Below are positions 15,645-23,170 of a stretch of DNA of 35,161 nt, one piece after another. Within the stretch, counting starts at the first letter, position 1. Each line of letters starts with the position of its first letter. Under the pieces are notes generated by a model. The model had not been told where the DNA came from. It was given only the letters and a program-made list of their open reading frames with translations, and did no database searches. Source of the stretch: Zoogloea oryzae (lineage in GTDB: Bacteria; Pseudomonadota; Gammaproteobacteria; Burkholderiales; Rhodocyclaceae); NCBI RefSeq assembly GCF_030161255.1, contig NZ_BSPX01000049.1, positions 1 to 35,161 on the forward strand, given 5' to 3'. The translations under genes were made by a program, and so were the position numbers.

Positions 15645-16307
15645 TCAGCCGAAGTGGCGGTAGCGGGGCGCGGTGAGCAACCCGGCCATGCAGCAGTAAA
15701 GCATCGCGGCATTCACCAGATGCCAGCCCAGATGCGTGCCCACCGGCCACGCGGCGCACACCAGCTGATCCACCGCCCGGCAGGTGAGGCTCACCACGAA
15801 GAGGGCGGAGGCCATCGTGAGCCAGCGGGCGACGGCTGGCGCTCGTGGTCGGGCCAGGGCCGCGCAGGCCAGCAGCAGCACGAAGGGCGGCAGGTAGATC
15901 TCGGAGCCGTTCAGGGGCAGGGGCGGCAGCAGCCGGGTGGCGGCGACGAAGCCGCCGGTGAGCATCAGGAAGATGCCCACGCCGGCCCAGGCGGCAGCGG
16001 TGCTGCGGCCGAGCACGCGTACCTGGAAGCGTTGGTAGTAGGCCACCACGAAGATCGCGATGAAGCCGATATCGAGGATGGCGGTGCCGCGGGTGGCCAC
16101 CGTGTGGAACACTCCGCTGCCGACGCCCACCGCGGCGATCAGGCCGATCAGCAGGCGCAGGTCGAACGCCGCACCGCGCCCCGCCCGACGCCACAGGATG
16201 ATTGCCACGGCGATGAAGGCGAGGTTGCTGAGGGCGTTGAGCGGCTCGGCCCACAGGCCGGGGCCAGTGCGCTCGCAGTACAGGTCGATGTTCTCGGCCC
16301 AGTTCAT
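15645..16307 (-). CDS. ceramidase-like seven-TM membrane protein
   Basis: This 220-residue membrane protein has about seven hydrophobic spans and resembles the alkaline ceramidase/PAQR-like (CREST) superfamily. It begins MNWAENIDLYCERTGPGLWAEPLNALSNLAF; the IDLYCER and WAEPLNALSN stretches are the family's N-terminal signature (Cys, Glu and Asn conserved). Candidate metal ligands are the His in SGVFHTVATR, the Asp in ILDIGFI, and His residues in VGTHLGWHLVNA. These fit the superfamily's zinc-hydrolase layout. Bacterial members are mostly uncharacterised and the lipid substrate here is unknown. Its ATG overlaps the stop of the upstream Bcr/CflA exporter gene by four bases (ATGA), so the two are translated together. 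Confidence 0.72.
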   Translation of the reverse strand: MNWAENIDLYCERTGPGLWAEPLNALSNLAFIAVAIILWRRAGRGAAFDLRLLIGLIAAVGVGSGVFHTVATRGTAILDIGFIAIFVVAYYQRFQVRVLGRSTAAAWAGVGIFLMLTGGFVAATRLLPPLPLNGSEIYLPPFVLLLACAALARPRAPAVARWLTMASALFVVSLTCRAVDQLVCAAWPVGTHLGWHLVNAAMLYCCMAGLLTAPRYRHFG

Positions 16308-17500
16308 GCCGGCTGGCCTCCGCGGCGGTGGTACAGGGCCCACCACAGCCCGGCACAGCCCAGGCCGACAGCGAGGTTGGCCAGCATGCCGGTGGCGAGG
16401 CTGCCCACCGAATCCCACAGGGCGGGGGCGACGAGCCCGGCGGTGATCGAGCTGACCAGCATCTGCAGGAAGCTCTGGCAGCTGGAGGCGAGGCCCCGGT
16501 GGGTGGGGAATTGATCCAGCGCGAGGAGCGTCAGGCTGGGCATGCCGATGGCCATGCCGAAGGTGTACAGCATGATCGGCAGCACCGACTGGGGCAGGCC
16601 CGGCGCCATCAGACTGGTGACGGCGAGGTTGATGCCTGCGGCGAGGATCATGATGCCCAGCGCCAGGGCGATCGTCCGGGCCGGGGACAGCGCGCCGGCC
16701 AGCCGGGCCGACAGGGCCGAGCCCAGCATCATGCCGCTCACGGTGGGGATGAAGAACCAGCCGAAGCCGGTTTCGGGCAGGCCCAGGTGCTGGATCAGGA
16801 ACACCGGCGCCGACAGCACGTACAGGAAGAATCCGTTGAAGTTGTAGCTCACCGCGAAGGTGAGGAGCAGGAAACCGGGCGAGGTGAACACGCCCCAGTA
16901 GCGCCGCGCCAGCGGGCCGGGGTGCAGCGGGTGGCGGGCTTCCGGCGGGTGGGTCTCGTCGAGCTTCCAGACCGTGAGGGCCGCCAGCACGAGCCCCAGC
17001 AGGGCGAGGAAGACGAACACCGCGCGCCAGCCGAAGGCGCTGAAGATCCAGCCGCCCAGAATGGGGGCGATCGCCGGCCCGAGGGCGAAGGCCATGCTCA
17101 CGTGGCTCATCAGCCGCTGGGCGGCGGGGCCGTCGTGGAGGTCGCGCACCACCGCGCGGCCCACCACCATGCCGGCGCCGGCGCTGATGCCCTGCAGCGC
17201 CCGGCCCAGCAGCAGCATCTCGATGCTGCCGGCGAACACGCACAGCACCGAGGCGGCGGTGAACAGCAGCATCGAAACCACGATCACCCGCTTGCGCCCG
17301 TAGGCGTCGGAGATGGCGCCGTGCCACAGCACCATCAGCGCCATCGGCAGCATGTAGGCGGTGAGGGTCTGCTGGGTCTGGACGGTGGTGGCGCCCAGGT
17401 CGGCGCCGATGGCGTGCAGGGCCGGGAGGTAGGTGTCGATCGAGAATGGACCGACGGTGGCGAGCGCTGCAAGCAGCGCCGCCAGCTGGACATAAGGCAT
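16304..17500 (-). CDS. Bcr/CflA family MFS multidrug exporter
   Basis: This 398-residue protein has about 12 hydrophobic spans. It shows the subfamily start GPFSIDTYLPALHAIGADLGA, MFS motif A WHGAISDAYGRKRVIV, and LGRALQGISAGAGMVVGRAVVRDL, the antiporter-type motif in span 4-5. ALGPAIAPILGGWIF follows. Family members export drugs such as bicyclomycin or sulfonamides, or small metabolites, by proton exchange. The natural substrate here is unknown. The start has no clear ribosome-binding site. The stop is fused by ATGA overlap to a ceramidase-like gene, a pairing I cannot link to drug export. Confidence 0.88.
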   Translation of the reverse strand: MPYVQLAALLAALATVGPFSIDTYLPALHAIGADLGATTVQTQQTLTAYMLPMALMVLWHGAISDAYGRKRVIVVSMLLFTAASVLCVFAGSIEMLLLGRALQGISAGAGMVVGRAVVRDLHDGPAAQRLMSHVSMAFALGPAIAPILGGWIFSAFGWRAVFVFLALLGLVLAALTVWKLDETHPPEARHPLHPGPLARRYWGVFTSPGFLLLTFAVSYNFNGFFLYVLSAPVFLIQHLGLPETGFGWFFIPTVSGMMLGSALSARLAGALSPARTIALALGIMILAAGINLAVTSLMAPGLPQSVLPIMLYTFGMAIGMPSLTLLALDQFPTHRGLASSCQSFLQMLVSSITAGLVAPALWDSVGSLATGMLANLAVGLGCAGLWWALYHRRGGQPA

Positions 17501-17554
17501 GGAGAGGTGTTCCGGGGCGGGGTGCGGTTCGACACCCCGTAGGGGGCGGGGTTC

Positions 17555-17950
17555 CTACTCGACGGCGTGGACCTTGCTCACGTAGTAGCCGGTCTCGCCG
17601 AAGCAGGTGGAGGGGATGCCCAGGTGCTGGTCGTAGCTGATGGCGACGCGCTTGCCCATCACGGCGTTGATCTCGGCGGCGACCTTGTCGTCACGTACGG
17701 TGAACTTGAAGATCTCGGGCAGGCTGCCGGGGATCGCGACGATGGCCAGCTCGCCTTCCCAGGTCTTGCACAGCCAGCCCTTCTGGGAAAACTTCTGCAC
17801 GTAGCCGGCGCGTTCGCCGGAGGAATAGCTCCAGCTGAGCACCAGCCAGGTGTACGCCGCAGCCAGCAGCACAAGCGCGACGACGAAGCCGACGAACCAC
17901 AGAAACCAGTTCTTGGCGCGGGGCGCGCCGGCGGATGGGGTGGATACCAC
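17555..17950 (-). CDS. uncharacterised single-TM protein
   Basis: This 131-residue protein has a short cytoplasmic N-terminus (VSTPSAGAPRAKN), one membrane span at about 15-38 (WFLWFVGFVVALVLLAAAYTWLVL), and a soluble domain with KGWLCKTWEGELAIV, VRDDKVAAEINAVMGKRVAISY and STCFGETGYYVSKV. Two Cys in the soluble part could pair. The start is GTG at 17950, supported by AGGAG 8 bases upstream. I recognise it as a conserved proteobacterial hypothetical without known function. It lies just downstream of comM on the same strand (27 bases), so the two may be co-transcribed. Confidence 0.7.
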   Translation of the reverse strand: MVSTPSAGAPRAKNWFLWFVGFVVALVLLAAAYTWLVLSWSYSSGERAGYVQKFSQKGWLCKTWEGELAIVAIPGSLPEIFKFTVRDDKVAAEINAVMGKRVAISYDQHLGIPSTCFGETGYYVSKVHAVE

Positions 17951-17977
17951 GGGGAGACTCCTGCTCGATGGATTGGA

Positions 17978-19477
17978 TCAGATGAATGCGCTGAGGCCGC
18001 GGCGGCTCTGGATGGCTTCGGCCACATGGGCGGCCTGGATGACCTCGGCCTCGTTCATGTCTGCGATTGTACGCGCGACTTTCAGGATTCGATGGTAACC
18101 GCGCGCCGAGAGACGCAGGCGTTCGATGGCCGTTCGCAACAGTTTGACACCGTTTTCGTCCGGTTGGCACCACTGGTCGATCTCCGCGCCGGCCAGCAGG
18201 GCGTTGGGCTTGCCCTGCCGGGCGTGCTGGATGGCGCGGCTCCTGGCGACCCGGGCGCGCACTGCCGCCGAGCTTTCGCCTGCCGGTGCGCCCTGCAGGT
18301 CGGCCACCGGCAGGGTGGGCACCTCGAGGAGCAGATCGATGCGGTCGAGCAGCGGGCCGGAGAGTTTGCCCCGGTAGCGGGCGATCTGGTCCGGTGTACA
18401 CCGGCAGCGGCCGTCCGGGTGGCCGTGGTAGCCGCAGGGGCAGGGGTTCATGGCAGCAATTAACTGAAAACGGGCCGGAAAATCTGCCCGACGCCCTGCG
18501 CGAGAAATGGTGATGTGGCCGGTCTCGAGGGGCTCGCGGAGGGCTTCGAGGACACGCCGGTCGAACTCGGGGAGCTCATCGAGGAACAGCACGCCGTGGT
18601 GGGCGAGGCTGATCTCGCCCGGCCGCGGCGTGCTGCCTCCACCCACCAGCGCCGCCGAGGACGCAGAGTGGTGCGGCGAACGCATCGGGCGTTGCCGCCA
18701 GCGCTCGGTGCGGAAGCTGCCCTCGACCGACTGCACGGCCGCGCTTTCCAGGGCCTCGGCATCGCCCATGGGCGGGAGCAGGCCGGGCAGGCGCTGGGCG
18801 AGCATCGACTTGCCGGTGCCGGGCGGGCCGTAGAACAGCAGCGAATGCTGCCCGCTCGCGGCGACTTCGAGGGCGCGGCGGGCCTGGCTCTGGCCTTTCA
18901 CGTCGGCGAGATCCGGGTAGTCCGGCGCCTGGACGAGGGGCGCGCCGGCGTAAGGCTCGATGACCGTGTGCCCGCACAGGTGGGCGACCACCGCCAGCAG
19001 GCTGGCCGCCGGGAGGATGGTGACGCCATTGACCAGCGCGGCTTCGGGGGCGTTGGCGGCGGGGAGGATCAGGATGCGCCCGCGCTCGGCGGCCTGCCGG
19101 GCCAGGGCCAGGGCGCCGCGCACCGGGCGCAGCTCGCCGGTGAGGGAGAGCTCACCGGCGAATTCGTACTGAGCAAGCTTGTCGGCGGGGATCTGCCCGG
19201 AGGCGGCGAGGATGCCCAGGGCGATGGGGAGATCGAAGCAACCGCCTTCCTTGGGTAGATCCGCCGGGGCGAGGTTGACGGTGATCCGGCGCTGGGGAAA
19301 CTCGAACTGCCCTGTCTGGAGGGCGGCGCGGACCCGGTCCCGGGCCTCGCGCACTTCCACGTCGGGCAGGCCCACCAGCGTGAAGGCCGGCAGGCCGTTG
19401 GCCAGATGCACCTCGACGCACACTTCCGGTGCCTGCAGGCCGACGAGGGCGCGGCTGGCGAGAACGGCCAGGCTCAT
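17978..19477 (-). CDS. comM: YifB/ComM family Mg-chelatase-like AAA+ ATPase
   Basis: This 499-residue cytoplasmic ATPase has an N-terminal ChlI-type domain (VGLPDVEVREARDRVRAAL, NLAPADLPKEGGCFDLPIALG). A central AAA+ module follows, with Walker A YGPPGTGKSM, Walker B HGVLFLDELPEF, and the arginine region SGPLLDRIDLLLEVP. The segment AAMNPCPCGYHGH...CRCTPDQIARYRGK has the four-Cys cluster of the family. The C-terminal domain is a winged-helix-like RLSARGYHRILKVARTIADM. In Vibrio cholerae, ComM is a hexameric branch-migration helicase that helps transformed DNA integrate; that role is from the family. No other competence gene is nearby. Confidence 0.92.
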   Translation of the reverse strand: MSLAVLASRALVGLQAPEVCVEVHLANGLPAFTLVGLPDVEVREARDRVRAALQTGQFEFPQRRITVNLAPADLPKEGGCFDLPIALGILAASGQIPADKLAQYEFAGELSLTGELRPVRGALALARQAAERGRILILPAANAPEAALVNGVTILPAASLLAVVAHLCGHTVIEPYAGAPLVQAPDYPDLADVKGQSQARRALEVAASGQHSLLFYGPPGTGKSMLAQRLPGLLPPMGDAEALESAAVQSVEGSFRTERWRQRPMRSPHHSASSAALVGGGSTPRPGEISLAHHGVLFLDELPEFDRRVLEALREPLETGHITISRAGRRADFPARFQLIAAMNPCPCGYHGHPDGRCRCTPDQIARYRGKLSGPLLDRIDLLLEVPTLPVADLQGAPAGESSAAVRARVARSRAIQHARQGKPNALLAGAEIDQWCQPDENGVKLLRTAIERLRLSARGYHRILKVARTIADMNEAEVIQAAHVAEAIQSRRGLSAFI

Positions 19478-19542
19478 GATGTCTTCCGCATTAAAAATGC
19501 GAAGTGTATCGCCTGGGGCTGTGGATTTCTACAGGTGGGGCC

Positions 19543-20793
19543 TCAGCGCCCGATCGGCAGGGTGAGCTGGGGGCCGGGGCCGGTCTTGCCGGCGAGTTCG
19601 AGGCGGGATAGCTCGACCAGCAGCGAGAAGGTGGATTTGGTGTCCTGGTCGGATTCTTCCACGTAGAACCACTGGCCCTTGTACTGCACGGCGACGTGGG
19701 CGCGGGTGGGGCGCTCGGGGCTGGTGCGCACGTGGAAGAGGTCGCGCATCACCTCGTTCCAGTCGTATTCGCGGCCGGTGGCGTCGCGGGTGATGGTGGC
19801 GAGGCCGCGGGCCCGGTGCTCGGCGGGCACGTCCACGCCGTGGCTCACGTAGTACAGCGCCTGCAGCAGCGAGCGGGTTTCCAGGTCGAGGCTGGCGACG
19901 CCGTCCTTCGGCAGGGCGGAGCGGAAGGGGGTGAGGGCTTCCTGGGTGATGCGCAGCTCGGTGATGCCCGGGCGCAGGTGGAAGGCTTCTTCGAAGGCGC
20001 GCATCTCGGGCGAACTGAGCGCGTCGGGGTCCAGGCGCAGCACGGGCACGCTGGTGCGGCGGACGAGCTGCCAGCCACGTCCGCCGTTGGCCGGGCGGTA
20101 CTCAAGGCCGTTCTTGCTGGCTTCGATGAGGTCGGCGGCCGACACCGCGCCGGCGGGCAGGGTGCCGCCCACCTGCTCGATCTGCTCGGCAAGGCCGAAG
20201 ACGATGGCGCCCCGGTCCTGGAGGGTCTGCAGGGCGGCCACGCCGCGCAGGAAGTCGCTCACCGGCGGCGCCTCCCGCGGGGTGGGGCCGCTGGCGGTCT
20301 GGGCGTTGGGCACCCAGTTGAGGTTTTCGAGGTAGAGCCGGAAGACCTTGGAGATGGGCCAGGTGGTCTTGGCGAGGTAGATCACCCCGTCGAGAGGCAG
20401 CGGAGTGAACAGCTTGCGGGTGAATTCCTGGTCGTCCAGCGGGGTGAGGCTGAAGGTCGGGCGGTCGGCGCCCATGATCTGGGCCTGGGGCAGCACCGCG
20501 GTGAAGCTGCCCCGGCTGGCGTCGCCCCCCACTGCGGTGAAGAAGGGCAGCAGGCCGACGCTCTGGCTGCGCTCGAACTGCGCGGCGATGCCCGACACGC
20601 CGAGGCTGCTGGGCGTGTCGGTGTAGCGCAGGCGCACGATGTTGAGCAGGAGCTGCTGCTCGGTGGTGCGCTTGACCACCTCGTTGTACTGCAGCCGGGT
20701 GTCGTCAAGGGCGGTGGGGCCGACGCTGGCGCAGCCGGAGAGGCCCAGCGCGGCAGCGAGGATCAGGAGGCCGGGGCGGATGCGGGGAAGCAT
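19543..20793 (-). CDS. large lipoprotein of unknown function
   Basis: This 416-residue protein has lipoprotein signal MLPRIRPGLLILAAALGLSGC with Cys21 as the lipidation site. Ser or Ala rather than Asp follows (CASVGP), which fits outer-membrane delivery. The mature part begins DDTRLQYNEVVKRTTEQQLLLNIVRLRYTDTP, a stretch I have seen in conserved proteobacterial lipoproteins without known function. The rest shows no domain I recognise, although a late segment FHVRTSPERPTRAHVAVQYKGQWFYVEESDQDTKSTFSLLVELSRLE looks conserved and globular. It has no operon partner with a clear link; comM lies 65 bases downstream. Confidence 0.75.
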   Translation of the reverse strand: MLPRIRPGLLILAAALGLSGCASVGPTALDDTRLQYNEVVKRTTEQQLLLNIVRLRYTDTPSSLGVSGIAAQFERSQSVGLLPFFTAVGGDASRGSFTAVLPQAQIMGADRPTFSLTPLDDQEFTRKLFTPLPLDGVIYLAKTTWPISKVFRLYLENLNWVPNAQTASGPTPREAPPVSDFLRGVAALQTLQDRGAIVFGLAEQIEQVGGTLPAGAVSAADLIEASKNGLEYRPANGGRGWQLVRRTSVPVLRLDPDALSSPEMRAFEEAFHLRPGITELRITQEALTPFRSALPKDGVASLDLETRSLLQALYYVSHGVDVPAEHRARGLATITRDATGREYDWNEVMRDLFHVRTSPERPTRAHVAVQYKGQWFYVEESDQDTKSTFSLLVELSRLELAGKTGPGPQLTLPIGR

Positions 20794-20853
20794 GGCGTCG
20801 GGGAGCGGTGGTGGGGCGGGCAGGGTAGCAGCGGCGTGTGACAGCGCTTCGCG

Positions 20854-21429
20854 TTATTCGCGGAAGGCTTCGACGGCGATCAGCAGGCGCACGTCGTCGC
20901 CCACCGACGGGATGTACTTGGTCATCCCGAACTCGGAGCGCTTGAGGGTGGCCACCACGTCGGCGCCGCAGGTCTCGCGCTTGTTGAGGGGGTGCGGGGC
21001 GCAGCGGAAGCGGTTGATGGTGAGGGTGACGGGCCGGGTGACGCCGAGCATCGTCAGGCTGCCTTCGGCGGAGACCGGGCGCTCGCCGTCGAACACCAGC
21101 CGGTCGGCCTTGAAGGTGATGGTCGGGTGGACGTCGGTGTTGAAGTAGTTCTCGCCGCGCATGTTGTCGTTCCACTTGGCGAAGCCCATGTCGATCGAGG
21201 TGGCGTCGATGGTCACGTCCACGGTGCCCTGGCGGGCGGCGGTGTCGAGGGTGATCCGGCCGCTTGTCTTGTTGAAACGGCCGCGCTGGGTGGAGAAGCC
21301 CAGGTGATCCACCTCGAACACCGGGAAGGTGTGGTTCGGGTCGACGGTGTAGCCGGCCGGGGCGGCCAGGGCGGGTGCGGAGACGGCGGCAAGGGCGAGC
21401 AGCAGGGGGGCGGTGAGGGCTTTGTTCAT
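20854..21429 (-). CDS. YceI family periplasmic protein
   Basis: This 191-residue protein has signal peptide MNKALTAPLLLALAAVSAPALA and then YTVDPNHTFPVFEVDHLGFSTQRGRF, the YceI domain's first strands. It also has DATSIDMGFAKWNDNMRGENYFNTDVHPTITF and GSLTMLGVTRPVTLTINRFRC, all hallmark YceI segments. The domain is a lipocalin-like barrel that binds isoprenoid chains such as polyprenyl pyrophosphate in a Thermus homologue; the physiological role is mostly unknown. GGAG precedes the ATG by seven bases. It lies downstream of ubiK on the same strand, separated by a hairpin, so the two are probably separate transcripts. Confidence 0.9.
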   Translation of the reverse strand: MNKALTAPLLLALAAVSAPALAAPAGYTVDPNHTFPVFEVDHLGFSTQRGRFNKTSGRITLDTAARQGTVDVTIDATSIDMGFAKWNDNMRGENYFNTDVHPTITFKADRLVFDGERPVSAEGSLTMLGVTRPVTLTINRFRCAPHPLNKRETCGADVVATLKRSEFGMTKYIPSVGDDVRLLIAVEAFRE

Positions 21430-21455
21430 GGCGACTCCGTGGGGCGGACGAAGAA

Positions 21456-21475
21456 GAGGGCGCCGTGGCGCCCTC
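21456..21475 (-). terminator. hairpin terminator after ubiK
   Basis: GAGGGCGC (21456-21463) pairs with GCGCCCTC (21468-21475) over a four-base loop. On the minus strand TTCTTCGTCC follows, a weak T-rich tail. It lies 20 bases after the ubiK stop and before the YceI gene. Confidence 0.6.
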
Positions 21476-21495
21476 GGTTTTGCAGCGACGGCGGG

Positions 21496-21753
21496 TCAGT
21501 CCTGCGCGGGCGGGCGGCTGGCCAGCTCGGCTTCGAGGCGGGCGACGCGGTGCTCCAGGTCGGCGAGCTTCTCGCGGGTACGGGTGAGCACTTCGCGCTG
21601 CACTTCGAATTCCTCGCGGGTCACCAGATCAAGCTTGGAAAAACCGCTGGCGAGCAGGGCGCGGGCGTTCTTCTCGATGTCCTTGGCGGGGCTGTTGGCG
21701 AGGAGTTCGGAGACTTTGGCACCGATTTCGTCGAGGATTTTCGGGTTGGTCAT
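21496..21753 (-). CDS. ubiK: ubiquinone biosynthesis accessory factor UbiK (YqiC/BMFP)
   Basis: This 85-residue protein has the BMFP domain: MTNPKILDEIGAKVSELLANSPAKDIEKNARALLASGFSKLDLVTREEF followed by a C-terminal coiled coil (REKLADLEHRVARLEAELA). In E. coli UbiK trimerises through the coiled coil and helps the Ubi complex, with UbiJ, in aerobic ubiquinone biosynthesis; this is family knowledge. The ATG at 21753 was chosen because homologues begin with MTNPK or similar. The longer in-frame extension upstream is not conserved and would run through the NtrC/sigma-54 region of the divergent operon. Confidence 0.88.
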   Translation of the reverse strand: MTNPKILDEIGAKVSELLANSPAKDIEKNARALLASGFSKLDLVTREEFEVQREVLTRTREKLADLEHRVARLEAELASRPPAQD

Positions 21754-21837
21754 GACTGCGTTCCTCACTGGCAATTGAGATCGTCGGGATGGTTTTGAGT
21801 TTAGCACCGTCCCGAGGTGGCTGCGCCGAGGCCGGGG

Positions 21838-21885
21838 CGCACCAAAAGAGCGCCCTTTATTGGTGCATGATTCCAAACTGGTGCG
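21838..21885 (+). promoter_or_regulatory. tandem NtrC-binding-site candidates
   Basis: Three 17-base sites with the NtrC layout lie in tandem. CGCCCTTTATTGGTGCA (21851-21867) is the best and differs at only three positions from the E. coli glnA site TGCACTATATTGGTGCA. The other two are CGCACCAAAAGAGCGCC (21838-21854) and GATTCCAAACTGGTGCG (21869-21885). They sit about 100-150 bases before the predicted start, the usual enhancer distance. Confidence 0.65.
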
Positions 21886-21961
21886 TCGGCGGGATTTCAT
21901 GCGCCGCAGCAAAACGCGCTCGTCAGTGCTATGTCCATATTTTTTAAAAGGTTTTGCAATC

Positions 21962-21977
21962 TGGCACACCGGTTGCT
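21962..21977 (+). promoter_or_regulatory. sigma-54 (-24/-12) promoter of the porin-glnK-amtB operon
   Basis: TGGCACACCGGTTGCT is an exact match to TGGCAC-N5-TTGCW. Transcription should start near 21988, leaving a leader of about 31 bases before the porin ATG. Confidence 0.88.
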
Positions 21978-22018
21978 TATGTGTGCTCACCAACTTTGAC
22001 CACCTGGAGATTCTCATC

Positions 22019-22768
22019 ATGCGCAAGTCCGTCATCGCTTCCGCCCTGATCGCCGCCGGCGTCGCCCTGCCCACCCTGGTGAGCGCCGCGGATGCCGCCC
22101 CGGCCCCCGAGCACACCTTCACCAGCAACGTCGGCGTGGTTTCCGAATACCTCTACCGCGGTATCGGCCAGACCAACCGCAAGCCGGCCCTCCAGGGCGG
22201 TGTCGATTACGCCCACGCCAGCGGCCTCTATGCCGGCACCTGGGGTTCCAACGTGTCCTGGCTGTCTGACGCCAACAGCACCACCAGCAACAGCCTCGAG
22301 TGGGACTTCTACGGCGGCTACAAGAACACCGTCGGCGACTTTGGCTACGACGTGGGCCTGCTGCAGTACTTCTACCCGGGCACCGGCTACGGCAACAACC
22401 CGAACACCCTGGAAGGCTACGTCGCCGGCACCTGGACCTTCCTGACCCTGAAGTACTCCCACTCCTTCTCCGACCTGTTCGGCTGGGTGGGTTCGAAGAA
22501 CTCCGGCTACCTCGACCTGACCGCCACCTATGAGCTGATCCCGACCGTCAACCTGATCGGCCACGTCGGTCGCCAGAAGGTCAACGGCTCCAGCGCCAAC
22601 GGCGCCAGCTACACCGACTACAAGGTCGGCGTGACCAAGGACTTCAGCGGCACCGTGGTGGGCCTCAGCTACATCACCACCAACGCCAGCGAAGCCTGGT
22701 ACACCAACGGCTACGGCAAGGATCTGGGCAAGGGCCGCGTGCTGTTCTCCCTGACCCGCACCTTCTAA
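22019..22768 (+). CDS. TorF family putative porin
   Basis: This 249-residue outer-membrane beta-barrel has signal peptide MRKSVIASALIAAGVALPTLVSA. SNVGVVSEYLYRGIGQTNRKPALQGGVDY is the family's N-terminal signature, as are LEWDFYGGYKN and the terminal phenylalanine (LFSLTRTF) that targets barrels to the BAM machine. Alternating polar/hydrophobic strands continue through the protein. I chose the ATG at 22019 because CTGGAG lies 10 bases upstream and the predicted sigma-54 start lies beyond any earlier start. It heads an operon with glnK and amtB, so it probably lets ammonium or another nitrogen source cross the outer membrane under nitrogen limitation. The substrate is inferred from context. 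Confidence 0.85.
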   Translation: MRKSVIASALIAAGVALPTLVSAADAAPAPEHTFTSNVGVVSEYLYRGIGQTNRKPALQGGVDYAHASGLYAGTWGSNVSWLSDANSTTSNSLEWDFYGGYKNTVGDFGYDVGLLQYFYPGTGYGNNPNTLEGYVAGTWTFLTLKYSHSFSDLFGWVGSKNSGYLDLTATYELIPTVNLIGHVGRQKVNGSSANGASYTDYKVGVTKDFSGTVVGLSYITTNASEAWYTNGYGKDLGKGRVLFSLTRTF

Positions 22769-22781
22769 TTTCCAACCGCCA

Positions 22782-22800
22782 GGCGGCCCTCGCGGCCGCC
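22782..22800 (+). repeat. hairpin between the porin gene and glnK
   Basis: GGCGGCC (22782-22788) pairs with GGCCGCC (22794-22800) across a five-base loop with no T-run. It lies right after the porin stop. It may protect the upstream message end or dampen read-through so that porin exceeds GlnK and AmtB. Confidence 0.45.
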
Positions 22801-22817
22801 CGGCAGAGGACCCCAAA

Positions 22818-23156
22818 ATGAAACTCGTTACCGCCATCATCAAGCCCTTCAAGCTCGACGAAGTCCGCGAGGCCCTGTCCGCCATCGGCGTGCAAGGCAT
22901 CACGGTGACCGAGGTCAAGGGCTTCGGCCGTCAGAAGGGCCACACCGAGCTGTATCGTGGTGCGGAATACGTTGTCGATTTCCTGCCCAAGGTGAAGATC
23001 GAAGCGGCCGTGAACACCGACATCCTCGATCAGGTCATCGAAGCCATCGAAAAGGCGGCCAGCACCGGCAAGATCGGTGACGGCAAGATCTTCGTCTTCG
23101 ACCTGGAACAAGCCATCCGCATCCGTACCGGCGAGTCCGGTGCCGACGCGCTGTAA
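22818..23156 (+). CDS. glnK: nitrogen regulatory protein P-II (GlnK)
   Basis: This 112-residue protein is the trimeric PII signal protein that binds ATP/ADP and 2-oxoglutarate and blocks AmtB when nitrogen is plentiful. It has the T-loop with the uridylylated Tyr51 (HTELYRGAEYVVDFLPKVKIE), the B-loop segment TGKIGDGKIFV, and the C-terminal IRIRTGESGADAL. It starts MKLVTAIIKPFKLDEVREAL. RBS AGAGGA lies upstream. Being next to amtB marks it as glnK rather than glnB. Expression under NtrC and sigma-54 follows from the operon promoter. Confidence 0.96.
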   Translation: MKLVTAIIKPFKLDEVREALSAIGVQGITVTEVKGFGRQKGHTELYRGAEYVVDFLPKVKIEAAVNTDILDQVIEAIEKAASTGKIGDGKIFVFDLEQAIRIRTGESGADAL

Positions 23157-23170
23157 GGGAGCGTGCCATC

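Noticed and set aside
17513..17545. A stem with a GGTTCGA loop that recalls a tRNA T-arm
   Set aside because: Stem pairing does not fit a T-arm and no other tRNA parts are nearby; it is only a GC-rich hairpin after the exporter start region.
19489..19503. Small hairpin (CGCATT/AATGCG) just before comM
   Set aside because: Six-base stem with no clear tail or conserved role; could be chance in an AT-richer spot.
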